Shown here: one piece after another, positions 7,878 through 17,140 of the stretch
Layout of the letters: each line of letters opens with the position of its first letter
How positions within the stretch are numbered: position 1 is the first letter of the stretch
Virus record (IMG/VR): IMGVR_UViG_3300042879_000289
Coordinates: 1 to 49,892 of that record
Origin: a virus
DNA length: 49,892 bases
Reading direction: 5' to 3' (one strand)
Translations under genes and position numbers: made by a program
The notes under the pieces: generated by a model
Database searches by the model: none
Seen by the model: the letters and a program-made list of their open reading frames with translations, nothing else
What the model was told of the DNA's origin: nothing

Positions 7878-8311
7878 ACAAAGGCCCTCATGGTCAGCGG
7901 ATCGCAAGTCACCTTGGCGATCACTTCGTGGTCATTGAAGACGGCAAACAGCGCCGGATCTTCGTCGGGTTGGTCAGGAACAGATACTTCCCAACGGTCG
8001 CCGCCCCACTTCGGGACGCGAATGTAGTCCCCTACCTCGCACCATGAGCCTTCAGGCCAAGACTCCATTGTGTCGCGCTTCTTAAACGCTAATGGGCCAA
8101 CAGCAATTACCTTCGCAACCATGTTCTGCCACTTCTCAGTCTCTTTCGTTTCTTCAACGAGAATGATTCCAGCAGTTGTCGTCTTCTTCTTAGCACGACG
8201 TAGTTGCACAAGAATTCTTGCGCCAAGAGGTTGTGCGCCGGGGTCTACCGTGGGAAATGCCCACGCTATTTCAGCTTCGCTAGAAGCTACCGGCAGTTCA
8301 TTCATGTTCAT
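7874..8311 (-). CDS. GroES-like co-chaperonin (Cpn10 fold)
   Basis: The protein has 145 aa. Residues 25-75 carry the co-chaperonin pattern: PLGARILVQLRRAKKKTTTA and GIILVEETKE (core beta strand, mobile loop, then G-[I/V]-[I/L]), followed by VAKVIAVGPLAF, the G.V.AVG strand, and a later GDYIRVPKWGGD segment like the roof and second barrel strands. It overlaps its upstream neighbour (8298-8483) by 14 bases and the scaffold gene by 4. No GroEL is encoded, so by analogy with T4 gp31 it should work with the host GroEL, most plausibly to fold the capsid protein encoded just downstream. Confidence 0.85.
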   Translation of the reverse strand: MNMNELPVASSEAEIAWAFPTVDPGAQPLGARILVQLRRAKKKTTTAGIILVEETKETEKWQNMVAKVIAVGPLAFKKRDTMESWPEGSWCEVGDYIRVPKWGGDRWEVSVPDQPDEDPALFAVFNDHEVIAKVTCDPLTMRAFV

Positions 8312-8483
8312 TCGGTTCCTCTAAAAGTTTGTTAAGGATGTCTAATGCTTCACCGAGCCCAAGATAATTCCCCACTAGCCGGTGGTAACTCTCGATGTTC
8401 ATCGCGTTACCCTCAGCTAATGCAGTCGCTATCTCTGCCCGACGCGCTTTTACAACGCTTATGAAGTCGCTCGCGTATCTCAT
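8298..8483 (-). CDS. small helical protein between portal and co-chaperonin
   Basis: This 61-aa protein (MRYASDFISVVKARRAEIAT...) is almost entirely helical, with a Leu-rich second half (YLGLGEALDILNKLLEEPNE). It overlaps the 59-aa upstream gene by 4 bases (ATGA) and the co-chaperonin gene by 14, which argues for coupled translation. Its function is unknown. Small helical proteins at this spot often accompany portal or head assembly. Confidence 0.72.
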   Translation of the reverse strand: MRYASDFISVVKARRAEIATALAEGNAMNIESYHRLVGNYLGLGEALDILNKLLEEPNEHE

Positions 8484-8659
8484 GCGTTTCGCTTGTCTAC
8501 ACCTTTGCCACCACTAAAATTGCCGTGGTCGCTATTCGCTTTCGGCAGGGTCGCAGAACCCTGTTCTTTCATCTGCTCGCCATTCACCCATGCGCCTGCA
8601 GCCATGCGCTGGTGCTGCTTGACCTGCTCGGTCTGCTGCTCTTTGTCGTAATCAGCCAT
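8480..8659 (-). CDS. 59-aa polar protein downstream of portal
   Basis: ATG at 8659 overlaps the portal stop codon (TAATG) and the frame ends with TGA at 8480-8482, overlapping the next start (ATGA). The protein is Gln/Lys/Gly-rich (MADYDKEQQTEQVKQHQRMA at the start, GNFSGGKGVDKRNA at the end), hydrophilic and probably disordered. The tight overlaps at both ends and a good reading frame support it as a real gene despite its size. Its function is unknown. Confidence 0.7.
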   Translation of the reverse strand: MADYDKEQQTEQVKQHQRMAAGAWVNGEQMKEQGSATLPKANSDHGNFSGGKGVDKRNA

Positions 8660-11148
8660 TACAGTCTCCCTAAGTTACGTTGCGCTGCCTGTTGCAGCTT
8701 TTCAGCGGTTCTCTGCTGTTCTGCCTGAAGTCGAAGCTCATCCACTGTCAGATCAGCCTCCTTCATTCTTTCCTTCGTCAGGTTGTTCTCTGCGTTCATA
8801 GCAACCTCAACCTGCAGTTTGTCAGTTTCCATCTTCATGTCAGCCTGATCCCTCATCGCCCGACGCTGCGTCTCAGCCATCGAGGCCTGCAGAACAGCCG
8901 CCGCCTCAGGGTCACGCATAGCAGCAGCCTGTAGGTTCGTCTGGGCAGCCTGCATCTGGGCAAATTGCTGGCTCAACTGCTGCAGGATCGGCATTACCTG
9001 AGCAAACACCTGCTGGGCATCCATCTTCACGTGAGCTGTAGCTACGGCAACCGTCTGGTCAATAGCCTTCGACATCTTCAGCTCGCCGTATTTCTGCAGG
9101 TCAATGCCCGTCTCACCCACAGCGTACTGAGTCACTTGGTTCTGATACCACAGCAAGATGTGCTGCTTTACGTGCTCAATGGTCTGTGGAATGCAGGCTC
9201 CAGCCATGATTGGGCTACCACCCAGCACTGGGTCAGTCGCAAAGTCCAAATGACTCTGGATGTGCGCCAGATGATCCTGATTCGGGTAGGCAAACGCCGG
9301 TTTACCCAAGGCCATCGCTGCATTCTCGTCAGCCGCATTCATCTCCACCGGCTTGATGGCGTTAGGCATCAGCTCATTGACGTTTGGCACCTTCATCTGC
9401 TTCAGAGCCCGGGACACGACAGCCCTCGGGTCAAACAAACTGGGGTACTTGTCCATGTACGCAATCACGGCCTGAGTCTGCGCCATGCGTTGCGTTTCGC
9501 TAAAGATGTGTGGGTCAGAGACAGGGATGACGTCTGAGTTCTTCTCAAAGTCCTCGCGCTCAATCGGCAGGTCTGCCACCACATCAGACTTCAGCTGGTC
9601 GTCCAGATACCAGCGGTTGATGCGCCCTAGAACCTGCAGAAGGCGCTTCTGAGACGTATGCAGACGGGCATGGATAGCAGAGAACACCGCAGCGCCCTGC
9701 TCAATCAGCGCCTGCGTAGTGCCTACAGGAGCCTGAGAGTTGATGTCAGCAATCTTCTCCTCTGACGTAGTAACAACACCCTTGGCAGCCGTCTGCAAGA
9801 AGCCTAGAAGCTGGAACAGCACAGGGCTCGGCGGGTTGAACGGCATGGGCATCGCCACCTTACGGATGTCGTCAATACCGGGAGCCGCCTCAATCTCAAC
9901 CACCTGCGTCACATCTACCTGATCACTCTGACCAGAGAGCTTGCCGCCCTTCAGTTTCAGCAGGGTTGCAGCATTGTTAATGTGGGCAGAGTCCAGCAAA
10001 GCACGGAGAGCACCCGTCAGAGCACCTGCCAAGTCGCCCATCAGATGAGGTAGGCCAATGGCGTAGGCACCACGCCACGGGATGAACTTGAACTCAATCA
10101 GCCAATCCAGCTTAGTCAGCGTCTCGTCGCCCTCTTCCCAGTTGCGATACAGGCCTAGAACCTTGTTGTCTAGCTCGTCAATCATCAGGATGTACGGAGC
10201 CATCTCGCCTTCAGTGCGACCGTCTTCCTTTAGCTCCATCCAGCAGTAGACATGGTAGACAGTCCTCAGACCATCAATGTTCTCGCTGATCGATACGCCT
10301 TCGATCTTGTCGTTGGCCTTCTCTGCCTCAGTCTCACTAGGCGTCATCGAAGCACGGATGAAGTTGACGTCACGGTACAGGCCAGAGTTAATACGCGCCT
10401 CAAACTCATACTGGGAGATGTTGTGCTCTTCAGTCACGCGCTGGGCTGTGTAGAAGTTCACAGACGAGGCAGGCAGGTGGATCTTGTCTACAGGGACAAA
10501 CTCAGCACAGGGGCGCTTCTTCTTCTCGTCAAACCACAGCTTCATGTACTGCGATCCACCCATCGGCAGCTGGGTCAGCATCTGCTCCTGCTCGTCACGG
10601 AACTCCTCAATCTGCTCCGTCAGCTGCCAGTTCATGTAGTCACGCTTGCGCTCAGCCCTCTCAGTCTTCTCAGGCGTTACATCCCCAAGAATCTTGGTGC
10701 GGGTCGGGCCGTCAGGCGGGAACATCTCCTTGATCGCACGGGCAGCAAAGTCCACGCAAGCCTCAGCCAGCACAGGATGCGCAACCTTCGAGGCACCAGT
10801 GAACGTAGCACCACCCGGGGCATCCTCACCCAGACCAGAGCGCTTCAGACCTTCTGCATACTTCTTGTCGCGCTCCTTGCGGTCTTCCTTGTCCTTGTCG
10901 ATTAGCTCAAGGTAACGCAAGCTGATGTCTTGCAGCTCACCGACGTCCAGCGTCTCTGCTAGGTTGTCGTAAAAGTCTGTGTCGTCCCTCGGGGTTTTGA
11001 CATCAAGGCTGACGATCGCTGAGCCATCCTCCAGCTCCTCGACATCTGACTCCTCCATGTCAATGTCAATCACAGCCCCGCCATCAGGCGTATTTGTGAT
11101 TCCCTCAATGAATCGACCAAACTCTGGATCTATCGGCATTTCAGGCAT
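8659..11148 (-). CDS. portal protein
   Basis: The protein has 829 aa, longer than typical 500-700-aa portals because of a long C-terminal coiled coil. Residues 95-165 contain a segment I recognise from podovirus-like portals (ASKVAHPVLAEACVDFAARA, then IKEMFPPDGPTRTKI). Residues 190-520 carry the wing and stem (for example WRGAYAIGLPHLMGDLAGAL). The last 150 residues are Gln/Ala-rich helices (LPILQQLSQQFAQMQAAQTN-like), a barrel-type extension as in P22-like portals. It would form the dodecameric DNA entry channel at one vertex. It follows the 1004-aa protein by 12 bases and precedes the capsid assembly genes. Confidence 0.85.
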   Translation of the reverse strand: MPEMPIDPEFGRFIEGITNTPDGGAVIDIDMEESDVEELEDGSAIVSLDVKTPRDDTDFYDNLAETLDVGELQDISLRYLELIDKDKEDRKERDKKYAEGLKRSGLGEDAPGGATFTGASKVAHPVLAEACVDFAARAIKEMFPPDGPTRTKILGDVTPEKTERAERKRDYMNWQLTEQIEEFRDEQEQMLTQLPMGGSQYMKLWFDEKKKRPCAEFVPVDKIHLPASSVNFYTAQRVTEEHNISQYEFEARINSGLYRDVNFIRASMTPSETEAEKANDKIEGVSISENIDGLRTVYHVYCWMELKEDGRTEGEMAPYILMIDELDNKVLGLYRNWEEGDETLTKLDWLIEFKFIPWRGAYAIGLPHLMGDLAGALTGALRALLDSAHINNAATLLKLKGGKLSGQSDQVDVTQVVEIEAAPGIDDIRKVAMPMPFNPPSPVLFQLLGFLQTAAKGVVTTSEEKIADINSQAPVGTTQALIEQGAAVFSAIHARLHTSQKRLLQVLGRINRWYLDDQLKSDVVADLPIEREDFEKNSDVIPVSDPHIFSETQRMAQTQAVIAYMDKYPSLFDPRAVVSRALKQMKVPNVNELMPNAIKPVEMNAADENAAMALGKPAFAYPNQDHLAHIQSHLDFATDPVLGGSPIMAGACIPQTIEHVKQHILLWYQNQVTQYAVGETGIDLQKYGELKMSKAIDQTVAVATAHVKMDAQQVFAQVMPILQQLSQQFAQMQAAQTNLQAAAMRDPEAAAVLQASMAETQRRAMRDQADMKMETDKLQVEVAMNAENNLTKERMKEADLTVDELRLQAEQQRTAEKLQQAAQRNLGRL

Positions 11149-11160
11149 GATTGTTCCTTA

Positions 11161-14100
11161 TTAAAACGCTGGCCCCTGAACCATTTTCTCTGCATCAGAA
11201 ACGTCAGGGATTGTGTTGTAAGCAGCACCGCCCATTGCATAGCTGCCAACAACCTTGTTAGATAGATCAATAGCGCCACCACCAGCAATCATGTCGCCAA
11301 GATCAATAACGCGATTCTCAAATTCTGTCACTGCAGGGTGCGGCAGGCTGGCTGCAAACTTCTCTACGGCTGGATGAACAGCGCCGCCGTCTGCCATCTT
11401 TACAGCGCCACCAGTCTTGTACGGCTGGCCTTTAGATGTTGACTTCTTTACATCAGGCGTAATGTCTATGTAGTTAATTGTCTGACGACCTTCGCCCGGG
11501 ACATCCAAGGTAGTCTGACCATACTTGCCCTTGTATGTGTTAGCGTACTTCTTCAGCGACCCCTCAAGCTCTTCGTCGTAGAACTTCTTCATGCCAGCTT
11601 CACGAGGGGCTACAATGCCAGCATCCTTCTCTTGCATCTGCTTCCAGATGCGATCAGTCAGCTTCTGCAGCTCTGCCTCTGATTTGCCGCGACCAATCTT
11701 TGCAACGGTGGCATAAAGACCATCTCTGTTATCAACAGTATGATGACGAGATTCTTGAAGGATGCCACGAGCACGAGCATCGTCCTCAAGGTTAATGTTC
11801 CCAGCCCTGCCACCACGCTGTTCTGTTGCGGTAACTCTCCAGCCGCCACTAGGCGCTTTTTCCCAAGCAACTACATCCGTTCCCCAACGATTGACTTGCG
11901 GCTGCGCTTTAGAGAATCCAACCCTCGTATAGCCATTGTCAGCGGCGTATTTCATAACGCGCTTCAATGCCATCTTGTGCCAATTGTCTGTAAACGGGCC
12001 AGATGGAACCATGTCTTTGTACTTGCCGTATTCTTCTTGCAGATTTTTTAGCTCTTTATTTGCTACGTCAAAGTCGTCTTTTAGTTTATTAAGTTTTTCA
12101 ATTTCTGCAGCATTTGTTATTTTGTCTGACCTCACCATTTCTTGCTTTAACAATTGCTGCCGACGAAACAGCTCATTGACCTCCATCTGCTTCTTGTCTC
12201 GCATGTCTAAGACTTGCTGCATTTTTATCTCAGACTCTTTACTTCTGTACCCATGCCGACGGCCTTCTTGATGCCAGTCAGATTGCATCTCGTCTACGTA
12301 CAGAATCTTATTGCCTTCGTCGTCAACGCGGTCTTGCAGGCGAACGTGAGCCAGCACATTAGGCTCGTCCCAATGGCTGCTCTCATACGATTCAGGGAGC
12401 ATTTCAAACTCTTCAGAAACCCTATCCAACTGTTTTTGAAGTTGAGCTCTTTCTACGGGGTCTGTCTCATCTGCTAAAGCATCATCGAGACTTCTTAACT
12501 CTTTTCGTAGTTTGTCTCTCTCGTTTCCGGGCGTTTTAATGAGAATCTCACGATAGTTGCTACCCCCCGGCAGCTGGTAATCGTGATACTTCGTCTCGCC
12601 CTCATCAACGTACCCATAGTCCATGCCATGCTGACGAACCTCACCCTCAGCCGTCTCAAAGTCATAGACACCACGGCTTGGGGTAATGTCACGACCTCTT
12701 GGGTCTTGGATTTGGTAGCCAACATCGTCGTTGCCAAAGATTTCGTATCCGGTGTCGTTTCTCCAGCGCCGATAAGGGTTGTCATAGTATTCGTCTGATG
12801 CCATTTGATAGGCAGTCTCGCTGATGGCATCATCGACCATCTCGTCAATACGCCCACTATTGATCAATGGCTCGGCTTCCTCTGGGGTGTAACGATCTAG
12901 TATTTCCTCACGAATCTGATCTCTTGACTTGTGCCCGTAATTGTCCCAGTCATAAACTATGTCGTCAGCCCTCATTTGGATGCCGTCATAGTCATCAACG
13001 ACTTCCCCCTCACGAGGGAACTTCATCTCATCTATATCGCTAGTGCCCTGCCTGTACTCCACCTCCTCAAGCACAAGCCGGTTCTTGTTCATGTAGTCTT
13101 GGATCTCTTGCTTACTGACAGTCTTCTTGCCCTTCAGCCAGCGCTCAAGCCCGGTAAATTCCAAGTCATCTGGCGACACATCAGGCGCTCTCTTGATGTC
13201 TTGCAGGAACGCCTCGCCCGTGCCAATGTTGCGCTTCAAGTTAGCTGCAGCCTTCTCAGCAGGCGAGTAAAAGCCCAATTGGTCAGCAGGCACCTTGACC
13301 TCTTGAGGCTTCAGGTCAGCAGCTGTGGCCTTCTTCTCCTCTCTCGCCAGATTCTGCGCTGCGTACTTCTCGCGCATCATGCGGCTGTACTCTTCCTTAC
13401 TGAGCTTCGCCCCATCTTCAGGGGCTGCGTACATCCTCGTCGGCGCTGTCGCCCTCTCAAGCCCTGTCTCCATGAGCTCTGTAAACGTGGGCTGCAGTGC
13501 CTTCAGCTTGCGTCCAGCTGCTTGCATCTCTGCAATATCAAAGGGCATGAAGCGCCCAAGCTTGGCTGACACCTCAAACTCTTGCGGAGGCTTGAACTTC
13601 TCTAGCCCCTTCTCCAGCAGGTATTCAGATGTCGGGGCAGGAATGTCAGGGCCTTTGGGGGCAAACTGCTGCACGAGCGCCTTGGAAATCTCTGAGGGCA
13701 TACCAGCCATGCCAAACATGGGGATCATGGCTCCCGTGGCTGCAGTTGGCTCAAGGATGTCTGCAGGCATACCCAACGTGCCTACAGTGCGACCAAAGGC
13801 CAAACCACCCAGCGTATTAGCCAGCCCACGCAGAGCCCCGCCTAGGACGTTCGTATCCTCTACAGGCACACCAGCTCGGGTGCGGGGACGGGCAGCTCTG
13901 CGCTCGACCTCAGCTTGGAACTCTTCTTGTAAGGGGAAGGCTTGACCGCCAGTCGCCATCTTGCGAATGGGGAACTCTTGCGAGCCAAGGATGTCCTTCA
14001 TGTCTGACAGAGCCGATCGGCCTGTAGCAGTTGAAGGCGTATGTGGTGCGTACTGTGCTGCCCTGATTGCCTCTCGCAGCTCTGCTTCAAGCCTTGCGGC

Positions 14101-14175
14101 TTCCTGCGCCTCCTTGCTGCCAGCGGGAAGTTTAGACAGCAGCTGCATTAACTTTGAGGGATTGGGCATGATCAC
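11161..14175 (-). CDS. 1004-aa polyvalent-like protein between terminase and portal
   Basis: This is a very large multidomain protein. Residues 1-130 are Ala-rich and contain MATGG. Residues 120-190 are hydrophobic and Gly-rich (LANTLGGLAFGRTVGTLGMP). Residues 300-570 are acidic and Tyr/Asp-rich. Residues 590-660 carry LAHVRLQDRVDDEGNKILYV and DEMQSDWHQEGRRHGY, a segment I associate with large polyvalent-protein domains found in phage and plasmid ejection proteins. Residues 650-740 are a coiled coil, followed by RVMKYAADNGYTRVGFSKAQ. The C-terminus has KTGGAVKMADGG, the motif shared with other virion proteins here. It overlaps TerL by 4 bases (ATGA). It is probably a virion-packaged protein delivered to the host. 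Its enzymatic activity is unknown. Confidence 0.7.
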   Translation of the reverse strand: MIMPNPSKLMQLLSKLPAGSKEAQEAARLEAELREAIRAAQYAPHTPSTATGRSALSDMKDILGSQEFPIRKMATGGQAFPLQEEFQAEVERRAARPRTRAGVPVEDTNVLGGALRGLANTLGGLAFGRTVGTLGMPADILEPTAATGAMIPMFGMAGMPSEISKALVQQFAPKGPDIPAPTSEYLLEKGLEKFKPPQEFEVSAKLGRFMPFDIAEMQAAGRKLKALQPTFTELMETGLERATAPTRMYAAPEDGAKLSKEEYSRMMREKYAAQNLAREEKKATAADLKPQEVKVPADQLGFYSPAEKAAANLKRNIGTGEAFLQDIKRAPDVSPDDLEFTGLERWLKGKKTVSKQEIQDYMNKNRLVLEEVEYRQGTSDIDEMKFPREGEVVDDYDGIQMRADDIVYDWDNYGHKSRDQIREEILDRYTPEEAEPLINSGRIDEMVDDAISETAYQMASDEYYDNPYRRWRNDTGYEIFGNDDVGYQIQDPRGRDITPSRGVYDFETAEGEVRQHGMDYGYVDEGETKYHDYQLPGGSNYREILIKTPGNERDKLRKELRSLDDALADETDPVERAQLQKQLDRVSEEFEMLPESYESSHWDEPNVLAHVRLQDRVDDEGNKILYVDEMQSDWHQEGRRHGYRSKESEIKMQQVLDMRDKKQMEVNELFRRQQLLKQEMVRSDKITNAAEIEKLNKLKDDFDVANKELKNLQEEYGKYKDMVPSGPFTDNWHKMALKRVMKYAADNGYTRVGFSKAQPQVNRWGTDVVAWEKAPSGGWRVTATEQRGGRAGNINLEDDARARGILQESRHHTVDNRDGLYATVAKIGRGKSEAELQKLTDRIWKQMQEKDAGIVAPREAGMKKFYDEELEGSLKKYANTYKGKYGQTTLDVPGEGRQTINYIDITPDVKKSTSKGQPYKTGGAVKMADGGAVHPAVEKFAASLPHPAVTEFENRVIDLGDMIAGGGAIDLSNKVVGSYAMGGAAYNTIPDVSDAEKMVQGPAF

Positions 14176-15608
14176 ACCGCATAAGGATTGACGCGCTTAG
14201 GCTTAACGTCAACGTAGTCATCGTCGTCATACTGCGGCGGCGGATCAATGTCAAGCCAGCCAGCATCGCGCAAGTATCTCAGAGCCTGTGTACAACTGTC
14301 TACGTAATCATCATGAGTTGATTCTGGGAAACTGCATATCTGGCTCACGAACCCTTCAGCCCAGTCCCTGACGTACCCCTTGCGCACTGAGCTCTCAGGT
14401 ATCCACACCCGCTTATGAGCAATGATGTTCGCTACGATGCTAAGACGCTGGATCTTATCGGCCTTGCCGGGGTTGTAGGCTCTCACCGGCAGGTGGGCTC
14501 TCTGTAAGTCTTGGATGAGCGATATACCTGCAGCCTTGTCTTCAATAAGCACCAAGTCAACCTTCTTGCCGCCGGTAAAGTTTCCTCTGGACTCGGCCTC
14601 GGGGTCAGAGCCATACGACACCTTAAACTCTTCAATGACCTTCGGGCGTAGATCCGGATACTGAAGTCGATCTTGCCACGCATCGATGAGCATGACCCCC
14701 ATCGGCCCGTCAAGTGGCTTAAATACTCCCCAAGTAGTAGCCGCCGTCGGGTCATTAACCGTCTTTTCGGTGTACGCACAGTCATAGCTTTGTAGGATGA
14801 ACTCGAACTTAGGAAACTCTTTGTTGGCAGGCCACAGCCTGAACATCTCGCGCTTCACAATCCCTGACTCTTCAGGGTCGATCAGCTCAGCCTCAATCTC
14901 CTGCCTGCCCAGCTTGGTGCCCTCATACTGCAGGATCTGGCGCTTGAAGTTGTCAGCAAGGTTGTTGATGTTGGCGTAAGTCGAGGCCCGGGTGATCACC
15001 ACATCGTCGCCCTCTCGGCCTACCAGATCCACGATCAGATCCTTCGGCCTTGGGGTCGTAGTGCAAAGCAGGCGCACCCGTGTGCCCAACCGCATACCAA
15101 ACTGGAGCATGTCCCACGCCTCGTCGATGTAGTCCCACGCCGCCAGCTCGTCTAGCCAGCCACCGTGGAACTGCGGCCCCCGGAAGCGCTCAGGCTCACT
15201 CGCCGGGATGCCCTTGATCAGGCTGCCGTTCACCAGCATCAGCTCGTGTAGCGCCTTGTTGTAGTCCTTAATCAGAGCTTGGGGGATAACGGACAGGAGG
15301 CCTGAGTCGCCCTCAAAGCAGGTGCCCCTGACGTCTGCAGAGGTAGGAGCTGATACTAGCCAGCGGGTCTTGGGTTGGCTCCATGCCCACCAGCCGAGCT
15401 CTTCAGCAGCTGTCCTAGTCTTACCTGCGCCACGGCCTGCAAGCATCAGCCAGATTGACCACCAGTCGCCATGAGGGCGGATCTGATGGGGGTGGGCCTT
15501 GATCAGCCAGTTGCTGCGCCATTCAAAGGCGGCGCGATATTCTGCCGGGAGGTTGGCATACTTCTTGTGAATCTCTGGGTCTTTCAGTAGCTCAGCTAGG
15601 TCGGTCAA
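14172..15608 (-). CDS. terL: terminase large subunit
   Basis: The 478-aa protein has an N-terminal ATPase with Walker A AGRGAGKT at residues 57-64, a Q/W-rich adenine-binding region before it (HGDWWSIWLML), Walker B WLDELAAW at about 151-158 (Asp153/Glu154) and a coupling-motif-like CTTTPRP near 190. The C-terminal RNase H-like nuclease begins at SYDCAYTEKTVNDPTAA (first catalytic Asp about residue 281), with a later LVLIEDKAAG carrying the second acidic residues. It powers DNA packaging through the portal. It overlaps the 181-aa gene by 17 bases and the 1004-aa gene by 4. Confidence 0.95.
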   Translation of the reverse strand: MTDLAELLKDPEIHKKYANLPAEYRAAFEWRSNWLIKAHPHQIRPHGDWWSIWLMLAGRGAGKTRTAAEELGWWAWSQPKTRWLVSAPTSADVRGTCFEGDSGLLSVIPQALIKDYNKALHELMLVNGSLIKGIPASEPERFRGPQFHGGWLDELAAWDYIDEAWDMLQFGMRLGTRVRLLCTTTPRPKDLIVDLVGREGDDVVITRASTYANINNLADNFKRQILQYEGTKLGRQEIEAELIDPEESGIVKREMFRLWPANKEFPKFEFILQSYDCAYTEKTVNDPTAATTWGVFKPLDGPMGVMLIDAWQDRLQYPDLRPKVIEEFKVSYGSDPEAESRGNFTGGKKVDLVLIEDKAAGISLIQDLQRAHLPVRAYNPGKADKIQRLSIVANIIAHKRVWIPESSVRKGYVRDWAEGFVSQICSFPESTHDDYVDSCTQALRYLRDAGWLDIDPPPQYDDDDYVDVKPKRVNPYAV

Positions 15609-16137
15609 AGTTCTTTTCCCTCAGCTTGGCTTCGATGGCATGGGCAAATGAACGCACATACTCGCCCGGTATTGCCGCTGGTGTTGCTGCGATCTCCATG
15701 ATCTCCTCATCCGTCAGCCCAACCCATTCGCGCTGTGGTGGTGTGTCGTGCGATGTTTGATCCATCATCACAGTACGGGCTAAGGCTTCACAGGTCTGGC
15801 ATGGTGTTGGGTCTTTGTATAACGCAGTCCATCTGTCAGGGTGTCGGTCTAAATCCACAGGTCGATGGGCAATAACAACCTCGTCGATAAAGTTGTGCAT
15901 CCACGCTACAGGCTCCTGCTTTGTTGGTACGTCATACACAGGCAAAGAACCAAACAGAGTCGCCACAGGCTCCTGCTCTGGCTGCGCTAATGCTGCGCGG
16001 AGTGCGCCCATCGCCTGATTCATAAAGTGTTCCGGGCGTGACATAACTTGCTCGTGCGAGTACTGGTCAAGGCATGTAGATACGCATTGCTCCAACGCAT
16101 CCAGCGCCATCTGCGCCGCTTCTCGTAGTGTTGTCAT
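15592..16137 (-). CDS. conserved phage hypothetical protein (REAAQMALDALE / WVGLTDEE type)
   Basis: The protein has 181 aa. The N-terminal helix MTTLREAAQMALDALEQCVS, then ALRAALAQPEQEPVA, a QEPVAWMHNF repeat, and WVGLTDEEIMEI with a C-terminal AHAIEAKLREKN are a modular pattern I know from many betaproteobacterial phage proteins of unknown role. Linkers are Pro/Gln-rich, suggesting separate helical modules. It lies between TerS (8 bases) and TerL (17-base overlap). It supports a betaproteobacterial host but not a function. Confidence 0.75.
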   Translation of the reverse strand: MTTLREAAQMALDALEQCVSTCLDQYSHEQVMSRPEHFMNQAMGALRAALAQPEQEPVATLFGSLPVYDVPTKQEPVAWMHNFIDEVVIAHRPVDLDRHPDRWTALYKDPTPCQTCEALARTVMMDQTSHDTPPQREWVGLTDEEIMEIAATPAAIPGEYVRSFAHAIEAKLREKNFDRPS

Positions 16138-16144
16138 CTCACCC

Positions 16145-16612
16145 TCACTTTTTTGTCTGCTTCTGCAGCTCTAGGTTTTGTAGGATCGCCTCAAATACGC
16201 TCGCGTCCTGCTTGATCTCCACTGGGTTCTCAGCATCCCCCGCAAGGATCTGCCTGTCGCCATACACCCTAGGCAAATACTTGGCTGCCAACCACTTCCT
16301 CGCCTCCATGCGGAGCTTGTTGTAGCTGATGCTCCCACTGTCATATCGCCTGTTACCCGCCTCATCAAACACTTCTAGGGGCTTCTCATCTGCGATCTCT
16401 TGTATCTGACTTGCTAGTGTATGTGCCCCATCTTTCCTTGCAGACTCATACATCTCTCGAAATTGCTCGTTATCAATAAGCCAACGGTAGATTGTGGCTT
16501 GTCCGGGCATGTGGGCATCCTTTGTTATTTTTGTAATTGGCTCACCCTCTGCCAGTCTTGCGCATATCTCGATGGCTAGATCCTTTGTGTACTTTGTAGG
16601 CCTTCCTGCCAT
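16145..16612 (-). CDS. terS: terminase small subunit
   Basis: The protein has 155 aa. Residues 1-60 form an N-terminal HTH (MAGRPTKYTKDLAIEICARL, EGEPITKITKD, TIYRWLIDN), as in the Bcep22-type small-terminase family (MAGRP.KYT...). A central helical oligomerisation region follows (FREMYESARKDGAHTLASQI), then LRMEARKWLAAKYLPRVYGD, another conserved block of the family. It recognises packaging-site DNA and recruits TerL, encoded one gene downstream. It is preceded by a 43-base gap without an evident promoter. Confidence 0.9.
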   Translation of the reverse strand: MAGRPTKYTKDLAIEICARLAEGEPITKITKDAHMPGQATIYRWLIDNEQFREMYESARKDGAHTLASQIQEIADEKPLEVFDEAGNRRYDSGSISYNKLRMEARKWLAAKYLPRVYGDRQILAGDAENPVEIKQDASVFEAILQNLELQKQTKK

Positions 16613-16655
16613 GATAGTTCTCTGAGGGGTTTGTTTAATTGCTCAGAGTGTAATG

Positions 16656-16865
16656 TCAACTATCGGCTGCCGCAATCTTTATGTCTTCTAGGGTGTTTAG
16701 TGCCCATGTAGCGGTGCCAATCATCTCTCGGGCTGTTGTGCGGCCTTCTTTGATTTGCTTTAGGGCGTCTAGGGCTACCTCTAGCTCACAGTGGTAGGTG
16801 TAGGCCAGCTGTTCCATGCGTGAAAGTTCTGCTTGCAGCTTCGCAATTTCTAGTTGTTCTTCCAT
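16656..16865 (-). CDS. 69-aa helical protein upstream of TerS
   Basis: I place the start at ATG 16865 because AGGGGG lies 4-5 bases upstream. The frame is open to 17030 but that extension is unlike protein sequence (MLREEMAPRVGKRACSLRFR). The protein (MEEQLEIAKLQAELSRMEQL...) is one long amphipathic coiled coil ending IKIAAADS. It is the first gene after the structured terminator at 17.2 kb and begins the packaging/late gene block. Its function is unknown. Confidence 0.65.
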   Translation of the reverse strand: MEEQLEIAKLQAELSRMEQLAYTYHCELEVALDALKQIKEGRTTAREMIGTATWALNTLEDIKIAAADS

Positions 16866-17110
16866 CGTTCCCCCTAAATTTTCCACAAACTCGACTTGTC
16901 TTTTGGTCAGCCAGTTTTCGGAATCTTGATGTTTGACACCCACCCTTGGTGAATCTTGGAGCGAAGCAAGCCTAAACCGTAAGCTACAGGCTCGCTTTCC
17001 CACCCTCGGAGCCATCTCCTCGCGTAGCATCCCAGACTATTGTTCAACCACCCGGCTCTAAGATTCGCCCACCGTCCCTGCTCTGGCTTGCTCGTGTAGC
17101 AGGGTAGTCA

Positions 17111-17140
17111 ACAGACACCACCGACGTTCCGCATGTCTGT
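17111..17140 (-). other. secondary hairpin in the 450-bp non-coding stretch 16866-17319
   Basis: Arms acagaca (17111-17117) and tgtctgt (17134-17140) give a 7-bp stem with a 16-nt loop, lying on the leftward transcript just after the large terminator. In the rest of 16866-17319, apart from the terminator element at 17159-17283, I see no gene, no tRNA and no convincing promoter. Confidence 0.4.

Noticed and set aside
10252-10905. A 217-codon plus-strand frame opposite the portal gene
   Set aside because: No ribosome-binding site, Leu/Arg/Val-skewed product and full overlap with the portal.
16866-17030. N-terminal extension of the 69-aa gene upstream of TerS
   Set aside because: The extension looks non-coding and the AGGGGG site is placed for the ATG at 16865.
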